Shown here: positions 15,775 through 24,909 of the stretch, one piece after another
Layout: each line of letters opens with the position of its first letter
Numbering within the stretch: position 1 is the stretch's first letter
From: Aeromonas allosaccharophila
GTDB taxonomy: Bacteria; Pseudomonadota; Gammaproteobacteria; Enterobacterales; Aeromonadaceae
DNA length: 43,247 nucleotides
Assembly (NCBI RefSeq): GCF_000819685.1
Contig: NZ_CDBR01000043.1
Span: forward strand, 1 to 43,247
Reading direction: 5' to 3'
The notes under the pieces: generated by a model
Told to the model about the DNA's origin: nothing
The model's input: the letters and a program-made list of their open reading frames with translations, nothing else
Databases searched by the model: none
Program-made: the position numbers and the translations under genes

Positions 15775-17124
15775 ATGCATTCATCGGCCCATTATCGACA
15801 ACTGCTGGCGCGCCTGCCCCAGATCGCCGTCGCGGCGGATCAGTTTGAAGTGCTCTACAGCGCACAGGATTTCAAACGCCGCATTCTGGCGCTTATCGCC
15901 AGTGCCACCCGGCGCATCTATCTGGTCGCGCTCTATCTGCAGGATGACGAAGCAGGACGGGAGATCCTCTCCGCCCTCTACGCCGCCAAACAGCGCAATC
16001 CGGCCCTCGACATCAAGCTGTTCGTCGACTTCCACCGTGCCCAGCGCGGCCTGATCGGCAAGGGCAAGCAGGGCGGCAACCACCTGATGTATCAGGCCAT
16101 GGCTGCCGAACACGAGCACCAGATCGAAATCTACGGTGTGCCGGTCAAGGGGCGCGAGCTGCTCGGCGTGCTACACCTCAAGGGCTTCATCTTTGATGAT
16201 GTGGTGCTCTACTCCGGCGCCAGCCTCAACGACATCTACCTGCACCAGCAGGATCGCTACCGCTTCGATCGCTATCACCAGATCACCAGCCCGGAGCTGG
16301 CCCGCAGCATGGTCAACTATGTGGACGACCTGTTCGTGAAGAGCGACGCAGTGCAGCGGCTGGATCACAGCGACATCCCCAGCGCCAAGCAGCTGAAGGG
16401 GCCGATTCGCCGCTTCAAGCAGAACCTGCGCCAGAGCCAGTACCGCTTCAGCACCATGCCGGTCAACACCCAGGAGGTGGCAGTCACCCCCATGGTGGGT
16501 CTGGGCAAGCGCAACAACCAGCTCAACCTGATGATCCGCAATCTGGTGCGTGCCACCGAGCGGGAGATCTTCATCTGCACCCCTTACTTCAACCCCCCCA
16601 AGGAGTTGAGCAAGGATATCGATGATCTGCTGCAGCGCGGTTGCAAAGTCACCATCGTGGTGGGCGACAAGACCGCCAACGACTTCTTCATTCCGCCGGA
16701 AGAGAAGTTCTCCACCATCGGTGGCCTGCCCTATCTCTACGAGACCAACCTGCGCAAGTTTGCCGAGCGCAACCAGCGTCACATCGACGACGGTCGCCTC
16801 AACCTGATGCTCTGGTGTTGCGAGCGCAACTCTTACCATCTCAAGGGGATCTTCGTGGATGACGAGTGGGCCCTGCTCACCGGCAACAACCTCAACCCCC
16901 GCGCCTGGGCGCTCGATCTGGAGAACGGCCTGCTGGTGCACGATCGTCGCCACCTGCTGCGTCCCCAGTTCAACGCGGAGCGGGAGAACATCCTGACCAA
17001 CACCAAGCGGATCAGCCACTTCGATCAAGTTGAGCAGATCCAGGACTACCCGGAACAGGTGCGCAAGCTGCTGGGACGGATCCATCGGGTCAAGGCCCAT
17101 CTGCTGCTTAAACGCATCATCTGA
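15775..17124 (+). CDS. pssA: CDP-diacylglycerol--serine O-phosphatidyltransferase PssA
   Basis: Makes phosphatidylserine, the precursor of phosphatidylethanolamine, at the membrane surface. It is a phospholipase-D superfamily protein of 449 aa with two HKD-like motifs: HLKGFIFDD (His134, Lys136) and HLKGIFVDDEW near residue 351. KTANDFFIPPEEKF and LTGNNLNPRAW are PssA-specific. The ATG at 15775 is chosen over an in-frame GTG at 15757 because CAGG lies 8 nt upstream and the N-terminus then aligns with E. coli PssA. Confidence 0.95.
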   Translation: MHSSAHYRQLLARLPQIAVAADQFEVLYSAQDFKRRILALIASATRRIYLVALYLQDDEAGREILSALYAAKQRNPALDIKLFVDFHRAQRGLIGKGKQGGNHLMYQAMAAEHEHQIEIYGVPVKGRELLGVLHLKGFIFDDVVLYSGASLNDIYLHQQDRYRFDRYHQITSPELARSMVNYVDDLFVKSDAVQRLDHSDIPSAKQLKGPIRRFKQNLRQSQYRFSTMPVNTQEVAVTPMVGLGKRNNQLNLMIRNLVRATEREIFICTPYFNPPKELSKDIDDLLQRGCKVTIVVGDKTANDFFIPPEEKFSTIGGLPYLYETNLRKFAERNQRHIDDGRLNLMLWCCERNSYHLKGIFVDDEWALLTGNNLNPRAWALDLENGLLVHDRRHLLRPQFNAERENILTNTKRISHFDQVEQIQDYPEQVRKLLGRIHRVKAHLLLKRII

Positions 17125-17166
17125 CCTTGGGCGCCATGCGCCTGCACCTCGCCTGTTGGCAGCCGT

Positions 17167-17198
17167 ACAAAGGCCTCCCGTTTTCGGCAGGCCTTTGT
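17167..17198 (+). terminator. Terminator after pssA
   Basis: ACAAAGGCCT and AGGCCTTTGT pair as a 10-bp stem around a 12-nt loop, followed by a short T-rich tail. Confidence 0.75.
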
Positions 17199-17248
17199 TA
17201 TATCCGCCGTTTCTCCCGCGTTGGCGGCCCTGCCAGCAGCAACTCGGC

Positions 17249-17278
17249 TTGCATCGGCCCCTCAACAACCCCTATCAT
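17249..17278 (+). promoter_or_regulatory. Candidate recG promoter
   Basis: TTGCAT, an 18-bp spacer, then TATCAT about 37 bp before the recG ATG. Confidence 0.4.
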
Positions 17279-17314
17279 CTGGACATATTTACAGTGTTTT
17301 CGGGCATCTAATTG

Positions 17315-19384
17315 ATGAAATTGGATAAAATTCCTCTCGATAGCCTCAAGGGTGTCGGCAGCAAGATGCTGGAGAAGCTCGAGCGGCTGGGGCTGGCCAC
17401 GGTACAGGATCTGCTGTTCCACCTCCCCCTGCGCTACGAGGACCGCACCCAGGTGTGGCCCATCGGCGATCTGCCGCCCGGCCTGCACGGCGCTGTCGAG
17501 GGCGAAATCCAGGACACTCAGCTGGTGATGGGGCGCCGCCGCATGATGGTCTGTCGCATCAGCGATGGCACCGGCACCCTCACCCTGCGCTTCTTCAACT
17601 TCACCGCCACCCAGAAAAACAGTCTGGCAGCGGGCCGTCTGATCCGCTGCTTTGGCGAGGTGCGCCCCGGCAAATACGGGCTGGAGATGGCCCACCCCGA
17701 GTACAAGCTGCTCGGCGAGGAGCAAGCAGGTCAAACCGAAGAGGCGCTCACCCCCGTCTACCCGACTACCGAGGGGCTGCGCCAGCTCACCCTGCGCAAC
17801 CTCACCGATCAGGCGTTGGCCCAGCTCGACCTCTATGGCGTGGAGGAGCTGCTGCCCGCCGGTCTCTATCCCCACCAGATTGAACTGGCCGCCGCCTTGA
17901 AACTGCTGCACCGCCCGCCCCCCTCGGTGGCGCTGCCGCTGCTCGAAAGCGGCCAGCATCCGGCCCAGCAGCGGCTGGTGCTGGAGGAGCTGCTGGCTCA
18001 CAACCTCTCGGTCTTGAAGGTGCGCGCTCAGGCGCAAACCCAGCTGGCCCGCGCCCTCAAACCGGCGCCCGCGCTGGTCGAACAGCTGCTCGGCGCCCTG
18101 CCGTTCAAGCCCACCGGCGCCCAGAGCCGGGTGGTGGCGGAAATAGCTAAGGATCTGCAACAGAGCCACCCCATGATGCGACTGGTGCAGGGGGACGTGG
18201 GCTCCGGCAAGACGCTGGTTGCGGCACTCGCCGCCCTGCAAGCTATCGGCAATGGCTGTCAGGTGGGCTTGATGGCGCCGACCGAGCTGCTGGCGGAACA
18301 GCACGCCATCAACTTCGCCAAGTGGCTGGAACCGCTCGGCATCGGGGTCGGCTGGCTGGCTGGCAAGCAGAAGGGCAAGGCGCGGGAAGAGGCGCTGGCC
18401 GCCATCGCCGACGGCAGCGTCAAGATGGTGGTGGGCACCCACGCAATCTTTCAGGAGCAGGTGGTGTTCCAGCGTCTGGCGCTGGTCATCATCGATGAAC
18501 AGCACAGATTCGGGGTGCATCAGCGCCTCGCCCTGCGCGAGAAAGGGGAGCGGGAAGGGGTGCATCCCCATCAGCTGATCATGACCGCCACTCCCATCCC
18601 CCGCACGCTGGCGATGACCGCCTATGCCGATCTCGACACCTCGGTCATCGACGAGCTGCCGCCGGGCCGAACCCCCATCACCACAGTCGCGCTACCCGAC
18701 AGCCGTCGCGGCGATGTGATCGAGCGGGTCAAACTCGCCTGCACCGAGGGCAAGCAGGCCTACTGGGTCTGCACCCTGATCGAGGAGTCGGAGGTGCTGG
18801 AGTGTCAGGCCGCCGAGGATACCGCCGCCGAGCTGCAGAACCTGCTGCCCGGCCTGCATATCGGGCTGGTACACGGCCGGATGCGTCCGGTCGAGAAACA
18901 GCGGGTGATGGAGGAGTTCAAGGCAGGCATACTGCAACTGCTGGTCGCTACCACCGTCATCGAGGTGGGGGTGGATGTGCCCAACGCCAGCCTGATGATC
19001 ATCGAGAACCCTGAGCGACTGGGGCTGGCGCAGTTACACCAGCTGCGCGGTCGGGTTGGCCGGGGGGCGGTGGCCTCCCACTGCGTGCTGCTCTATCATG
19101 CCCCCTTGTCCAAGACGGCCCAGAGCCGGCTCGGGGTGCTGCGGGAGACCAACGATGGCTTCCTGATCGCCCAGCGCGATCTGGAGCTGCGCGGCCCGGG
19201 GGAACTGCTCGGCACCCGCCAGACCGGTCTGGCCGACCTCAAGATCGCCGATCTGGTGCGAGATCAGCCGCTTATTCCGCAGGTACAGAAGATGGCGCGC
19301 TTCCTGATGGATAGGCATCCGAGTCATGTCGAACCCTTGATACGGCGCTGGCTCGGTCTGCGAGATCACTACTCAAACGCCTGA
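17315..19384 (+). CDS. recG: ATP-dependent DNA helicase RecG
   Basis: A branched-DNA translocase of 689 aa acting on stalled forks and Holliday junctions. It has an N-terminal wedge/OB domain (about 1-180, LPLRYEDRTQVWPIGDL), Walker A GDVGSGKT (about 290-297), DEQH box (VIIDEQHRFGV), ATPIPRTLAMT and the C-terminal VEVGVDVPNAS, RGRVGRG and GPGELLGTRQTG motifs. It ends YSNA, as does the E. coli protein. The ATG at 17315 is preferred over the adjacent TTG at 17312. Known E. coli neighbours (spoT, trmH) are not here. Confidence 0.96.
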   Translation: MKLDKIPLDSLKGVGSKMLEKLERLGLATVQDLLFHLPLRYEDRTQVWPIGDLPPGLHGAVEGEIQDTQLVMGRRRMMVCRISDGTGTLTLRFFNFTATQKNSLAAGRLIRCFGEVRPGKYGLEMAHPEYKLLGEEQAGQTEEALTPVYPTTEGLRQLTLRNLTDQALAQLDLYGVEELLPAGLYPHQIELAAALKLLHRPPPSVALPLLESGQHPAQQRLVLEELLAHNLSVLKVRAQAQTQLARALKPAPALVEQLLGALPFKPTGAQSRVVAEIAKDLQQSHPMMRLVQGDVGSGKTLVAALAALQAIGNGCQVGLMAPTELLAEQHAINFAKWLEPLGIGVGWLAGKQKGKAREEALAAIADGSVKMVVGTHAIFQEQVVFQRLALVIIDEQHRFGVHQRLALREKGEREGVHPHQLIMTATPIPRTLAMTAYADLDTSVIDELPPGRTPITTVALPDSRRGDVIERVKLACTEGKQAYWVCTLIEESEVLECQAAEDTAAELQNLLPGLHIGLVHGRMRPVEKQRVMEEFKAGILQLLVATTVIEVGVDVPNASLMIIENPERLGLAQLHQLRGRVGRGAVASHCVLLYHAPLSKTAQSRLGVLRETNDGFLIAQRDLELRGPGELLGTRQTGLADLKIADLVRDQPLIPQVQKMARFLMDRHPSHVEPLIRRWLGLRDHYSNA

Positions 19385-19415
19385 CAACACACCCCAAAAC
19401 AGGAGGAAAGCACTC

Positions 19416-21533
19416 ATGAATTCCTGGCTACGCGGCCTGCTCTACACCTTCGCCTTCCTGCTGCTGTTTGTCTGGGTTGCCCTCGGCCTGTTCGACGCCG
19501 AGCGCGCCAAAGGCCCCATCGCCAACTGGATCAGCCAGCAGACCGGCGTGCCGGTCACCATAGGGCGGCTGGTGTTCAATCCTCTTCACCCCTACACCCT
19601 GCTGGCGGAGCAGGTGCGCTACGGCGATGCGGTCTCCCTCGACAAGATCTATCTGGAGATCGAGAGCATCGACTGGCTGAGCCGCGACGTGCGCATCGCC
19701 CACCTCGATCTGATCCGCCCCGCCATCAAGCTGCCGCTGCCCAACCAGTTGCCGAGCCTGCCGGTGCACTCCCTCACCATCAGCGACAGCACCATCGACC
19801 GGCTCAGCCTGGAGAGCCCCGAGCTGATCCTGCGCGGACTCAATGCCACCCTGAGCGACTGGGAGCTGATCGACCCGAAACGGCAGCCACAGGCCAACCT
19901 GAGCCTCAATATCGGCCAGCTGGAGACCCCGCAATTCACCTTCGTCCGCCTCAACCTGCAAGGACGGCTGGAGGGGGAAGTGCTGCGCACCGACAAGCTG
20001 GTGACCAACCTGTTCGACGGTCTGCTGGAGACCGGCATGGTGCTCGACTGGCCCGCCCGTACCCTGCAACTGCACGACCTCAAGGCACGCGGCCTGCGGG
20101 TGGAGCTGGGTGATCTGACACAGCAAGGCTTCCCGCAACGCTTCCCGTTGCAAAGCGTGTCGCTGGATCGCGGCCAGCTGGACGGTGTCAGCCTCAACGA
20201 CATCAATCAGGAGCTCTCCTTCAACAACTTCAGCGGCCAGCTCACCGCCTTCAACTGGCAGGCGGGCAACCAGCCCACCGGCTATCTGACCGGCACCCTG
20301 GGCGACATGGGCCGCGGCCTGTTCCAGCTGGAGGAGATCAAGGGCAAGCTCGCCTTCTCGCCCCAGCAGATCGATGCAGAGCTGCAGGGCAAAGCCTACG
20401 AGGGGGCATTCACTCTGGATCTGGCCCTCGACACCCAGCAGCAGAAGCTGACCCTCAAGGATATGACCCTGAGCGGCATGGATATCAGCCTGCCGCAGGG
20501 GTGGTGGCAGGATTGGCAGAGCTGGCGCCCGCAGCAGGTGGATATCCGCAAGCTGGCGTTCGACAAGCTCAAGGTGCTCTCCTTCGACGATACCCTGCCC
20601 CTGTCGCTGACCGGCTGGCAGCTCTATCTGAGCGATCTCGCCCTGCGCGATAATCAGCCCGGCCCGCTGCTTGGCCGTGCCCGCATCGAGAGCAAGTGGT
20701 TCGAGCTGGTGTGGGATGGCCTCAGCGCCCGCAACGGCGAACTGGATGGCGAACTCACCCCCAGCTCGTGGCAGCTGGGCAAGCTCACCAGCTCGCTGCC
20801 GGATGAGGGCACCCTCAACCTGAGTGGACAATGGGGCCGCGAACTGGGCCAGAGCAGCCGCCTGCAACTGCAGGCAACCAAGCTCGATCTGGTGCAGTGG
20901 GGCAAGATACTTCACTCCCCGGTCTCCTTCGCTGGCAAGGCGGACGTGAGCGCCGACCTGCAAGCCGAACACGGCAAGGCGGCGGGCGAGTGGCGCCAGA
21001 CCCTGCAGGGCAGCTTTGCCCTCGATGCCGACGAGCCGTTCTGGGACAAGGTGAAAATAGATCCACTGCTGGATGAGTGGTTCAAGGGGGCGACCCCGCC
21101 CGTCCTGACGCCAGATCAGCTGTGGCAGGCGATGCAGGAGGGTGACACCCCCTTCTACCGCATCAAGCTGCAGGGCAAGATCGACAAGGGGCAACTGCAG
21201 ATCGAGCAGGCTGGCGCCTCCACCATCACCCATCTGCTGGCGCTGCAAGGGGGGATCGATCTGGTCAACGAGCAGTGGCAGCTCGATCTGGGGGTGCTCA
21301 ACGGCAACCGCTGTGCCGAGCTGCTCGGCCAGTGGCGCGGACCGCTGACGGCCCCCACGCTGGCATGGAGCTTCCCGCAGAAGCAGGACGCCTGCGGCTG
21401 GGAGGTAGGAGTACGCTATCCGCCACAAGGCAACAGTGCCCCGCTCTGGCGACCTGCTCCCGCGCCGAAAGCTCAAACCCAAGCCCAAGTGCAGACCCAA
21501 GCCGGGCAGACAAGCGACAGCCAGCAAGGGTAA
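19416..21533 (+). CDS. AsmA-family protein
   Basis: A 705-aa protein with one N-terminal membrane anchor (about residues 7-27, LLYTFAFLLLFVWVALGLF). A long periplasmic, beta-rich region of short amphipathic repeats follows, typical of AsmA/YhdP-like bridge proteins implicated in lipid transport to the outer membrane. VPVTIGRLVFNPLHPYTLLA near residue 50 is the characteristic N-terminal AsmA block. GGAGGA sits just upstream of the ATG at 19416. It lies 31 bp downstream of recG and may be cotranscribed. The C-terminus (after ~680) is Ala/Gln-rich and probably disordered. Family assignment is good; the exact member is not identified. Confidence 0.8.
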   Translation: MNSWLRGLLYTFAFLLLFVWVALGLFDAERAKGPIANWISQQTGVPVTIGRLVFNPLHPYTLLAEQVRYGDAVSLDKIYLEIESIDWLSRDVRIAHLDLIRPAIKLPLPNQLPSLPVHSLTISDSTIDRLSLESPELILRGLNATLSDWELIDPKRQPQANLSLNIGQLETPQFTFVRLNLQGRLEGEVLRTDKLVTNLFDGLLETGMVLDWPARTLQLHDLKARGLRVELGDLTQQGFPQRFPLQSVSLDRGQLDGVSLNDINQELSFNNFSGQLTAFNWQAGNQPTGYLTGTLGDMGRGLFQLEEIKGKLAFSPQQIDAELQGKAYEGAFTLDLALDTQQQKLTLKDMTLSGMDISLPQGWWQDWQSWRPQQVDIRKLAFDKLKVLSFDDTLPLSLTGWQLYLSDLALRDNQPGPLLGRARIESKWFELVWDGLSARNGELDGELTPSSWQLGKLTSSLPDEGTLNLSGQWGRELGQSSRLQLQATKLDLVQWGKILHSPVSFAGKADVSADLQAEHGKAAGEWRQTLQGSFALDADEPFWDKVKIDPLLDEWFKGATPPVLTPDQLWQAMQEGDTPFYRIKLQGKIDKGQLQIEQAGASTITHLLALQGGIDLVNEQWQLDLGVLNGNRCAELLGQWRGPLTAPTLAWSFPQKQDACGWEVGVRYPPQGNSAPLWRPAPAPKAQTQAQVQTQAGQTSDSQQG

Positions 21534-21540
21534 AAACAGA

Positions 21541-21563
21541 CAAGGCCTCATGACGAGGCCTTG
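21541..21563. terminator. Terminator shared by AsmA-family gene and yiiD
   Basis: A 9-bp stem, CAAGGCCTC with GAGGCCTTG, loop ATGAC, followed by TTGTTT. It sits between convergent genes. Confidence 0.85.
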
Positions 21564-21587
21564 TTGTTTGATGGGGATACGACGCGA

Positions 21588-22496
21588 TTACTGGCCCGGA
21601 CGGCGGGGCGGCTGCACCACATAGTGACCACAGAACTCGGCCGCCAGCTTGCCGCCACTGAACAACTGGATATTGAGGCTGAAAGTGGCAGGTTCACCCC
21701 GTTTCAGCGGCTGCAACACTGCGGGCATCCCCTCGCGGGCCACCCGCGCCTCCGGCTCTTCATCCACCGGGCCATGATATTTGATGGTGCTCTCGGCCAG
21801 CACCGGCTCGCCCACCAGCCCCTCCTCTTTAAGTTGCAGCCAGATCAGCCCCCAGCCCGCCAGCACGCATTGGCTGTAGACACTGCCGGCAAACATGCTG
21901 CCATGCACGTTAAAGTTGGCAGCCAGATTGGCCTTGAGATGGAAGGTCTGGCCGTCGTAGTGGCTGATGTGCATCCCCATCTTCTCGCTGATGGGCACCC
22001 CGCGCGACCAGCGGGTGGTGAGATCCTGACACCACTCCGGCCGATACTGGATGGTCTGCAACGGGCTCAGGGATTTGATCATCTGGCGATGGGGAATCCG
22101 GCCAAAGGAGACGGGGCCGCCCCCCACTTCGAGAAAACCGCACTTGCGATAGAACTCCACCGCCTCCTGACGGGCGTTCATCACCAGCCGTTTCACCTTC
22201 TCGCTGCGGGCCAGCTGCTCGAGATCCTCCTCCATTTTGGCGCCCAGCCCCTGCCCGCGATATTCGGGGCGCAGCGCCATAAAGCGGATCTGTGCCTCGT
22301 CACCGCCGATAAAGAGGCGGCCCACCGCGATGGGAGTGCCATCGGGTGCCAGCATCAGCCGGTGAATGGCGACCGTATCGTATTCGTCCCGCTCGGAACC
22401 GACCGGCAGATTGAAGGGTTTACGCAGAAGTTCCCAGCGCAACTGGTAGTAGGCATCCAGCTCGGCGGCTGTCTGAGGGGTGACTACCCGATACAT
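21588..22496 (-). CDS. yiiD: Bifunctional GNAT / hotdog-fold protein YiiD
   Basis: A 302-aa two-domain protein. The N-terminal GNAT domain (~1-145) has the acetyl-CoA loop RPEYRGQGLGAKM. The C-terminal YiiD-type hotdog domain (~155-295) has FNVHGSMFAGSVYSQCVLAGWG. E. coli YiiD has the same fusion and has been reported to act as a malonyl-ACP decarboxylase supporting fatty-acid initiation; the exact reaction here is inferred. AAGGA is about 8 nt upstream of the ATG. It belongs to the conserved yihY-dtd-yiiD neighbourhood. Its 5' end, with ribosome-binding site, is partially duplicated upstream (22517-22631), and an upstream ORF overlaps its start. Confidence 0.88.
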   Translation of the reverse strand: MYRVVTPQTAAELDAYYQLRWELLRKPFNLPVGSERDEYDTVAIHRLMLAPDGTPIAVGRLFIGGDEAQIRFMALRPEYRGQGLGAKMEEDLEQLARSEKVKRLVMNARQEAVEFYRKCGFLEVGGGPVSFGRIPHRQMIKSLSPLQTIQYRPEWCQDLTTRWSRGVPISEKMGMHISHYDGQTFHLKANLAANFNVHGSMFAGSVYSQCVLAGWGLIWLQLKEEGLVGEPVLAESTIKYHGPVDEEPEARVAREGMPAVLQPLKRGEPATFSLNIQLFSGGKLAAEFCGHYVVQPPRRPGQ

Positions 22497-22615
22497 AGTT
22501 TCATCCTTGAGTTTGCGCCAACTGGCAGATGGAAGGGCTTACACAGACGTTTCCAGCGCAGCTTGCAGTAAGTACCCGGCTCGGCTGCCGTTTGGGGGGT
22601 GACTACCCGGTACAT
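22484..22615 (-). pseudogene. Duplicated yiiD 5' fragment forming a 43-codon upstream ORF
   Basis: The ATG at 22615-22613 begins an ORF reading MYRVVTPQTAAEPGTYCKLR and then WKRLCKPFHLPVG. It is a diverged copy of the first 33 residues of YiiD (about 24 identical). It runs past the true yiiD ATG in another frame and stops at 22486-22484. The homologous DNA blocks are about 22398-22512 and 22517-22631, offset by 119 bp, and both keep CTCAAGGATGAAACTATGTA. It is either a decayed tandem duplication or an upstream ORF coupled to yiiD translation. Confidence 0.75.
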
Positions 22616-22666
22616 AGTTTCATCCTTGAGTTACACTGGTCGGAAACCATCTTGCCGTGCAAATTC

Positions 22667-23347
22667 ATGGACTTCAATCTGCAAGCGTACCAAGCCGATC
22701 ACTTGTTACACCTCAGCGTCAAACCCCAGCGCCGCCTCACGGTACAGGAAAATAGCCACCATCGCTGGCTGGAGATAGACGGCGTGGTGCAATCCGCCAT
22801 GTCGCTCGTCAACCCCGCCGCCCTCTGTCTGCCCCATCAACGGGTCATTGCCTGTCTGCTGCCCGAGCAGGCCAAACAGATACTCGAGCTGGGGCTGGGA
22901 GGTGGCGATCTCACCCGCCATCTGAGCCAGCGCTGGCCCGATGCCCGCCACGAGTGCGTCGACCTCGACGAAGAGGTGCTGACCGTTTATCAGCAGTTTT
23001 TCCAGCATCAGGCACACGATGGGCAAGCCGTTCCGACACTCCATCAGGCCGATGCCCTCGCCTTTCTGGAGCAGAGCGAGCAGCAGTACGACCTCATCCT
23101 GCTCGATCTTTTCAGTCAGGATGGCAACCCGCTGCTGTTGTTTCAGGAGCGGCTCTACCGGACGCTGGCTCCCCGCCTCTGCGGCACTCTGGTCATCAAC
23201 CTGCTGCCGCGCACCGAACTTGAGCTAACCCACGCCCTGACACTGATAGAACAGTGGATTGGCCCCGCCACCCCCTATCCGGTCGCTGGGCTTATCAACG
23301 TGATCGTCCACGTCATACCGCGGGATCAGGCATCCTCAGACCTGTAG
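22667..23347 (+). CDS. Spermidine-synthase-like SAM-dependent methyltransferase domain protein
   Basis: A 226-aa protein with a class I Rossmann fold: motif [15 protein letters not shown] (about 73-86), acidic Asp99 in [13 protein letters not shown] near 128-131 and [15 protein letters not shown] (about 141-155). The pattern matches spermidine synthase/SpeE-like proteins, but it is shorter than SpeE and lacks an obvious N-terminal beta domain, so the substrate is unknown. The start is uncertain: the ATG at 22667 has no good ribosome-binding site, and the open frame extends upstream through the duplicated yiiD segment. Its 3' end overlaps that of convergent dtd by 12 bp. It is an insertion in the dtd-yiiD neighbourhood relative to E. 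coli. Confidence 0.75.
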   Translation: MDFNLQAYQADHLLHLSVKPQRRLTVQENSHHRWLEIDGVVQSAMSLVNPAALCLPHQRVIACLLPEQAKQILELGLGGGDLTRHLSQRWPDARHECVDLDEEVLTVYQQFFQHQAHDGQAVPTLHQADALAFLEQSEQQYDLILLDLFSQDGNPLLLFQERLYRTLAPRLCGTLVINLLPRTELELTHALTLIEQWIGPATPYPVAGLINVIVHVIPRDQASSDL

Positions 23348-23773
23348 CCAGAAGGTGACCGGACCGTCATTGACCAGCGCCACCTTCATGTCGGCGGCAA
23401 AACGCCCGGTTGCAGTCGGGATGCCGCTGGCTGAAGCCTTCGCCACGAAGTAGTCATAGAGCCGCTCGGCCTCGCTCGGGTGGGCACCGCAGGAGAAGCT
23501 CGGGCGCATCCCGCTCTTGGTGTCGGCCGCCAGGGTAAACTGGGATACCACCAGCAGACTGCCGCCGATCTGGCTGACATTGAGGTTCATCTTGCCGTTC
23601 TCGTCACTGAAGACTCGATAGCCGCTCACCTTGTGCAGCAGCTTGTCGGCCTTGGCCTCATCATCCCCCTGCTCCACCCCGAGCAGCACCAGCAGCCCCT
23701 GACCGATGGCGCCGGTCACTTCGCCCTCGACGGTCACGCTGGCCTCGCTGACCCGCTGAATCAATGCAATCAC
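23336..23773 (-). CDS. dtd: D-aminoacyl-tRNA deacylase
   Basis: A homodimeric cytosolic enzyme, 145 aa, that hydrolyses D-amino acids from mischarged tRNAs. Both catalytic signatures are present: SQFTLAAD (about 77-84) and the C-terminal cross-subunit [11 protein letters not shown] (Gly-cisPro). It starts at GTG (23773), preceded by GAGAGGAG; the ATG overlapping it is out of frame and stops at once. Neighbours are yihY upstream, separated by a terminator, and the convergent methyltransferase-like gene. Confidence 0.96.
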   Translation of the reverse strand: MIALIQRVSEASVTVEGEVTGAIGQGLLVLLGVEQGDDEAKADKLLHKVSGYRVFSDENGKMNLNVSQIGGSLLVVSQFTLAADTKSGMRPSFSCGAHPSEAERLYDYFVAKASASGIPTATGRFAADMKVALVNDGPVTFWLQV

Positions 23774-23795
23774 ATCCCTCTCCTCTCAAAACAGA

Positions 23796-23823
23796 ACGAC
23801 CGCCCCCTCACAGGGGCGGTCGT
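23796..23823 (-). terminator. Terminator after yihY
   Basis: An 11-bp stem, ACGACCGCCCC with GGGGCGGTCGT, loop CTCACA. On the minus strand it is followed by TCTGTTTT, placing it between yihY and dtd, so dtd probably needs its own promoter or read-through. Confidence 0.75.
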
Positions 23824-23859
23824 CGATGCTACCAATAAACCGCTGGCCAAGGCGATGGC

Positions 23860-24756
23860 TTAACCCAGCTCTTCACTGACCGGTTTCTCATATTCGCCGA
23901 GACAAGCCGTGGTCTCGGCGCCAAGCAGCACCACCAACCAACTGAGATAAACCCAGACAAACAGGATCGGAATGGTCGCCAACGCGCCATAGATGGCCTG
24001 ATAGGAGGGGAAGTTGGTGATGTAGATGGCAAAGCCGCGCTTGGCCAGCTCGAACAGGGTCGCCGCCACCAGCGCGCCGATAAAGGCGTGGATCAGCCGC
24101 ACCTTGCAGTTGGGCACCACGGTATAGACCAGCAGGAAGGTGAGCACCGAGAAGAGGAACGGCAAACCGCGCAGCAGCAGATAACCGATACCGAACAGGC
24201 TCTCGGCGCCAAACAGCCGCAGCGAGAAGATGTAGGAGGAGATGGCGATGCTGGCTCCGATCAGCACGGGCCCCAGGGTCAGGATCATCCAGTACATGGC
24301 AAACGCCTGCGCCAGCGGGCGGCTCTGGGTCGAGCGCCAGATGTAGTTGAGGTTCTTGTCGATGGCGGAGATCAGCATCAGCGCCACCACCACCAGCGCC
24401 CCGATCCCCACCGCCGTGGTGTTGGTGGCATTGGCGACGAAGCCGTCGATGTACTCCTTGAGCATGTCTCCGGCGGTCGGCACGAAGTTGTGGTAGACGA
24501 ACTGTTCCATCTCCTGCTTGAGGCTCTGGAACACCGGAAACGCGGACATCATGCCAAACACCACGGCGATCATCGGCACCAGCGAGAGCAGGGTGACATA
24601 GGCCAGATAACCGGCGGTGACCGTCAATCTGTCCTGCTGGAAACGGCCCCAGACAAACTGGGCGAAGTGGCGACCATCATGGCGCACAAAGGAGAGGGCG
24701 TGGGCCAAACGGCCGCTGATTTGCTGCTGCATCTTGATTCTCGTAAGCGTCGTCAT
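23860..24756 (-). CDS. yihY: YihY/BrkB-family inner membrane protein
   Basis: An inner-membrane protein of 298 aa with about six transmembrane segments. Family motifs include [20 protein letters not shown] (about 52-71), the DKNLNYIWR segment and [16 protein letters not shown] near the C-terminus. It was once annotated as RNase BN or virulence factor BrkB; the function remains unclear. The upstream neighbour is the malic-enzyme gene, with 153 bp between them holding that gene's terminator. The alternative start at Met9 (24732) has no better ribosome-binding site. Confidence 0.9.
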   Translation of the reverse strand: MTTLTRIKMQQQISGRLAHALSFVRHDGRHFAQFVWGRFQQDRLTVTAGYLAYVTLLSLVPMIAVVFGMMSAFPVFQSLKQEMEQFVYHNFVPTAGDMLKEYIDGFVANATNTTAVGIGALVVVALMLISAIDKNLNYIWRSTQSRPLAQAFAMYWMILTLGPVLIGASIAISSYIFSLRLFGAESLFGIGYLLLRGLPFLFSVLTFLLVYTVVPNCKVRLIHAFIGALVAATLFELAKRGFAIYITNFPSYQAIYGALATIPILFVWVYLSWLVVLLGAETTACLGEYEKPVSEELG

Positions 24757-24872
24757 GCAGACATTGTGTCAGAGGGGAGCGCTGTTTGACCACCTTTGAG
24801 CCAAGATTGCCGCCATGTCCGCCCATTTTCCGTACAGGCTGCGCCTTGGGCCATCACGGAATGCAGCAACAA

Positions 24873-24898
24873 AAACGGCCCCGATAAAGGGGCCGTTT
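24873..24898 (-). terminator. Terminator after the malic enzyme gene
   Basis: A 10-bp stem, AAACGGCCCC with GGGGCCGTTT, loop GATAAA. On the minus strand it runs into TTTTTGTT. Confidence 0.85.
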
Positions 24899-24909
24899 GC
24901 AACGCCGGA

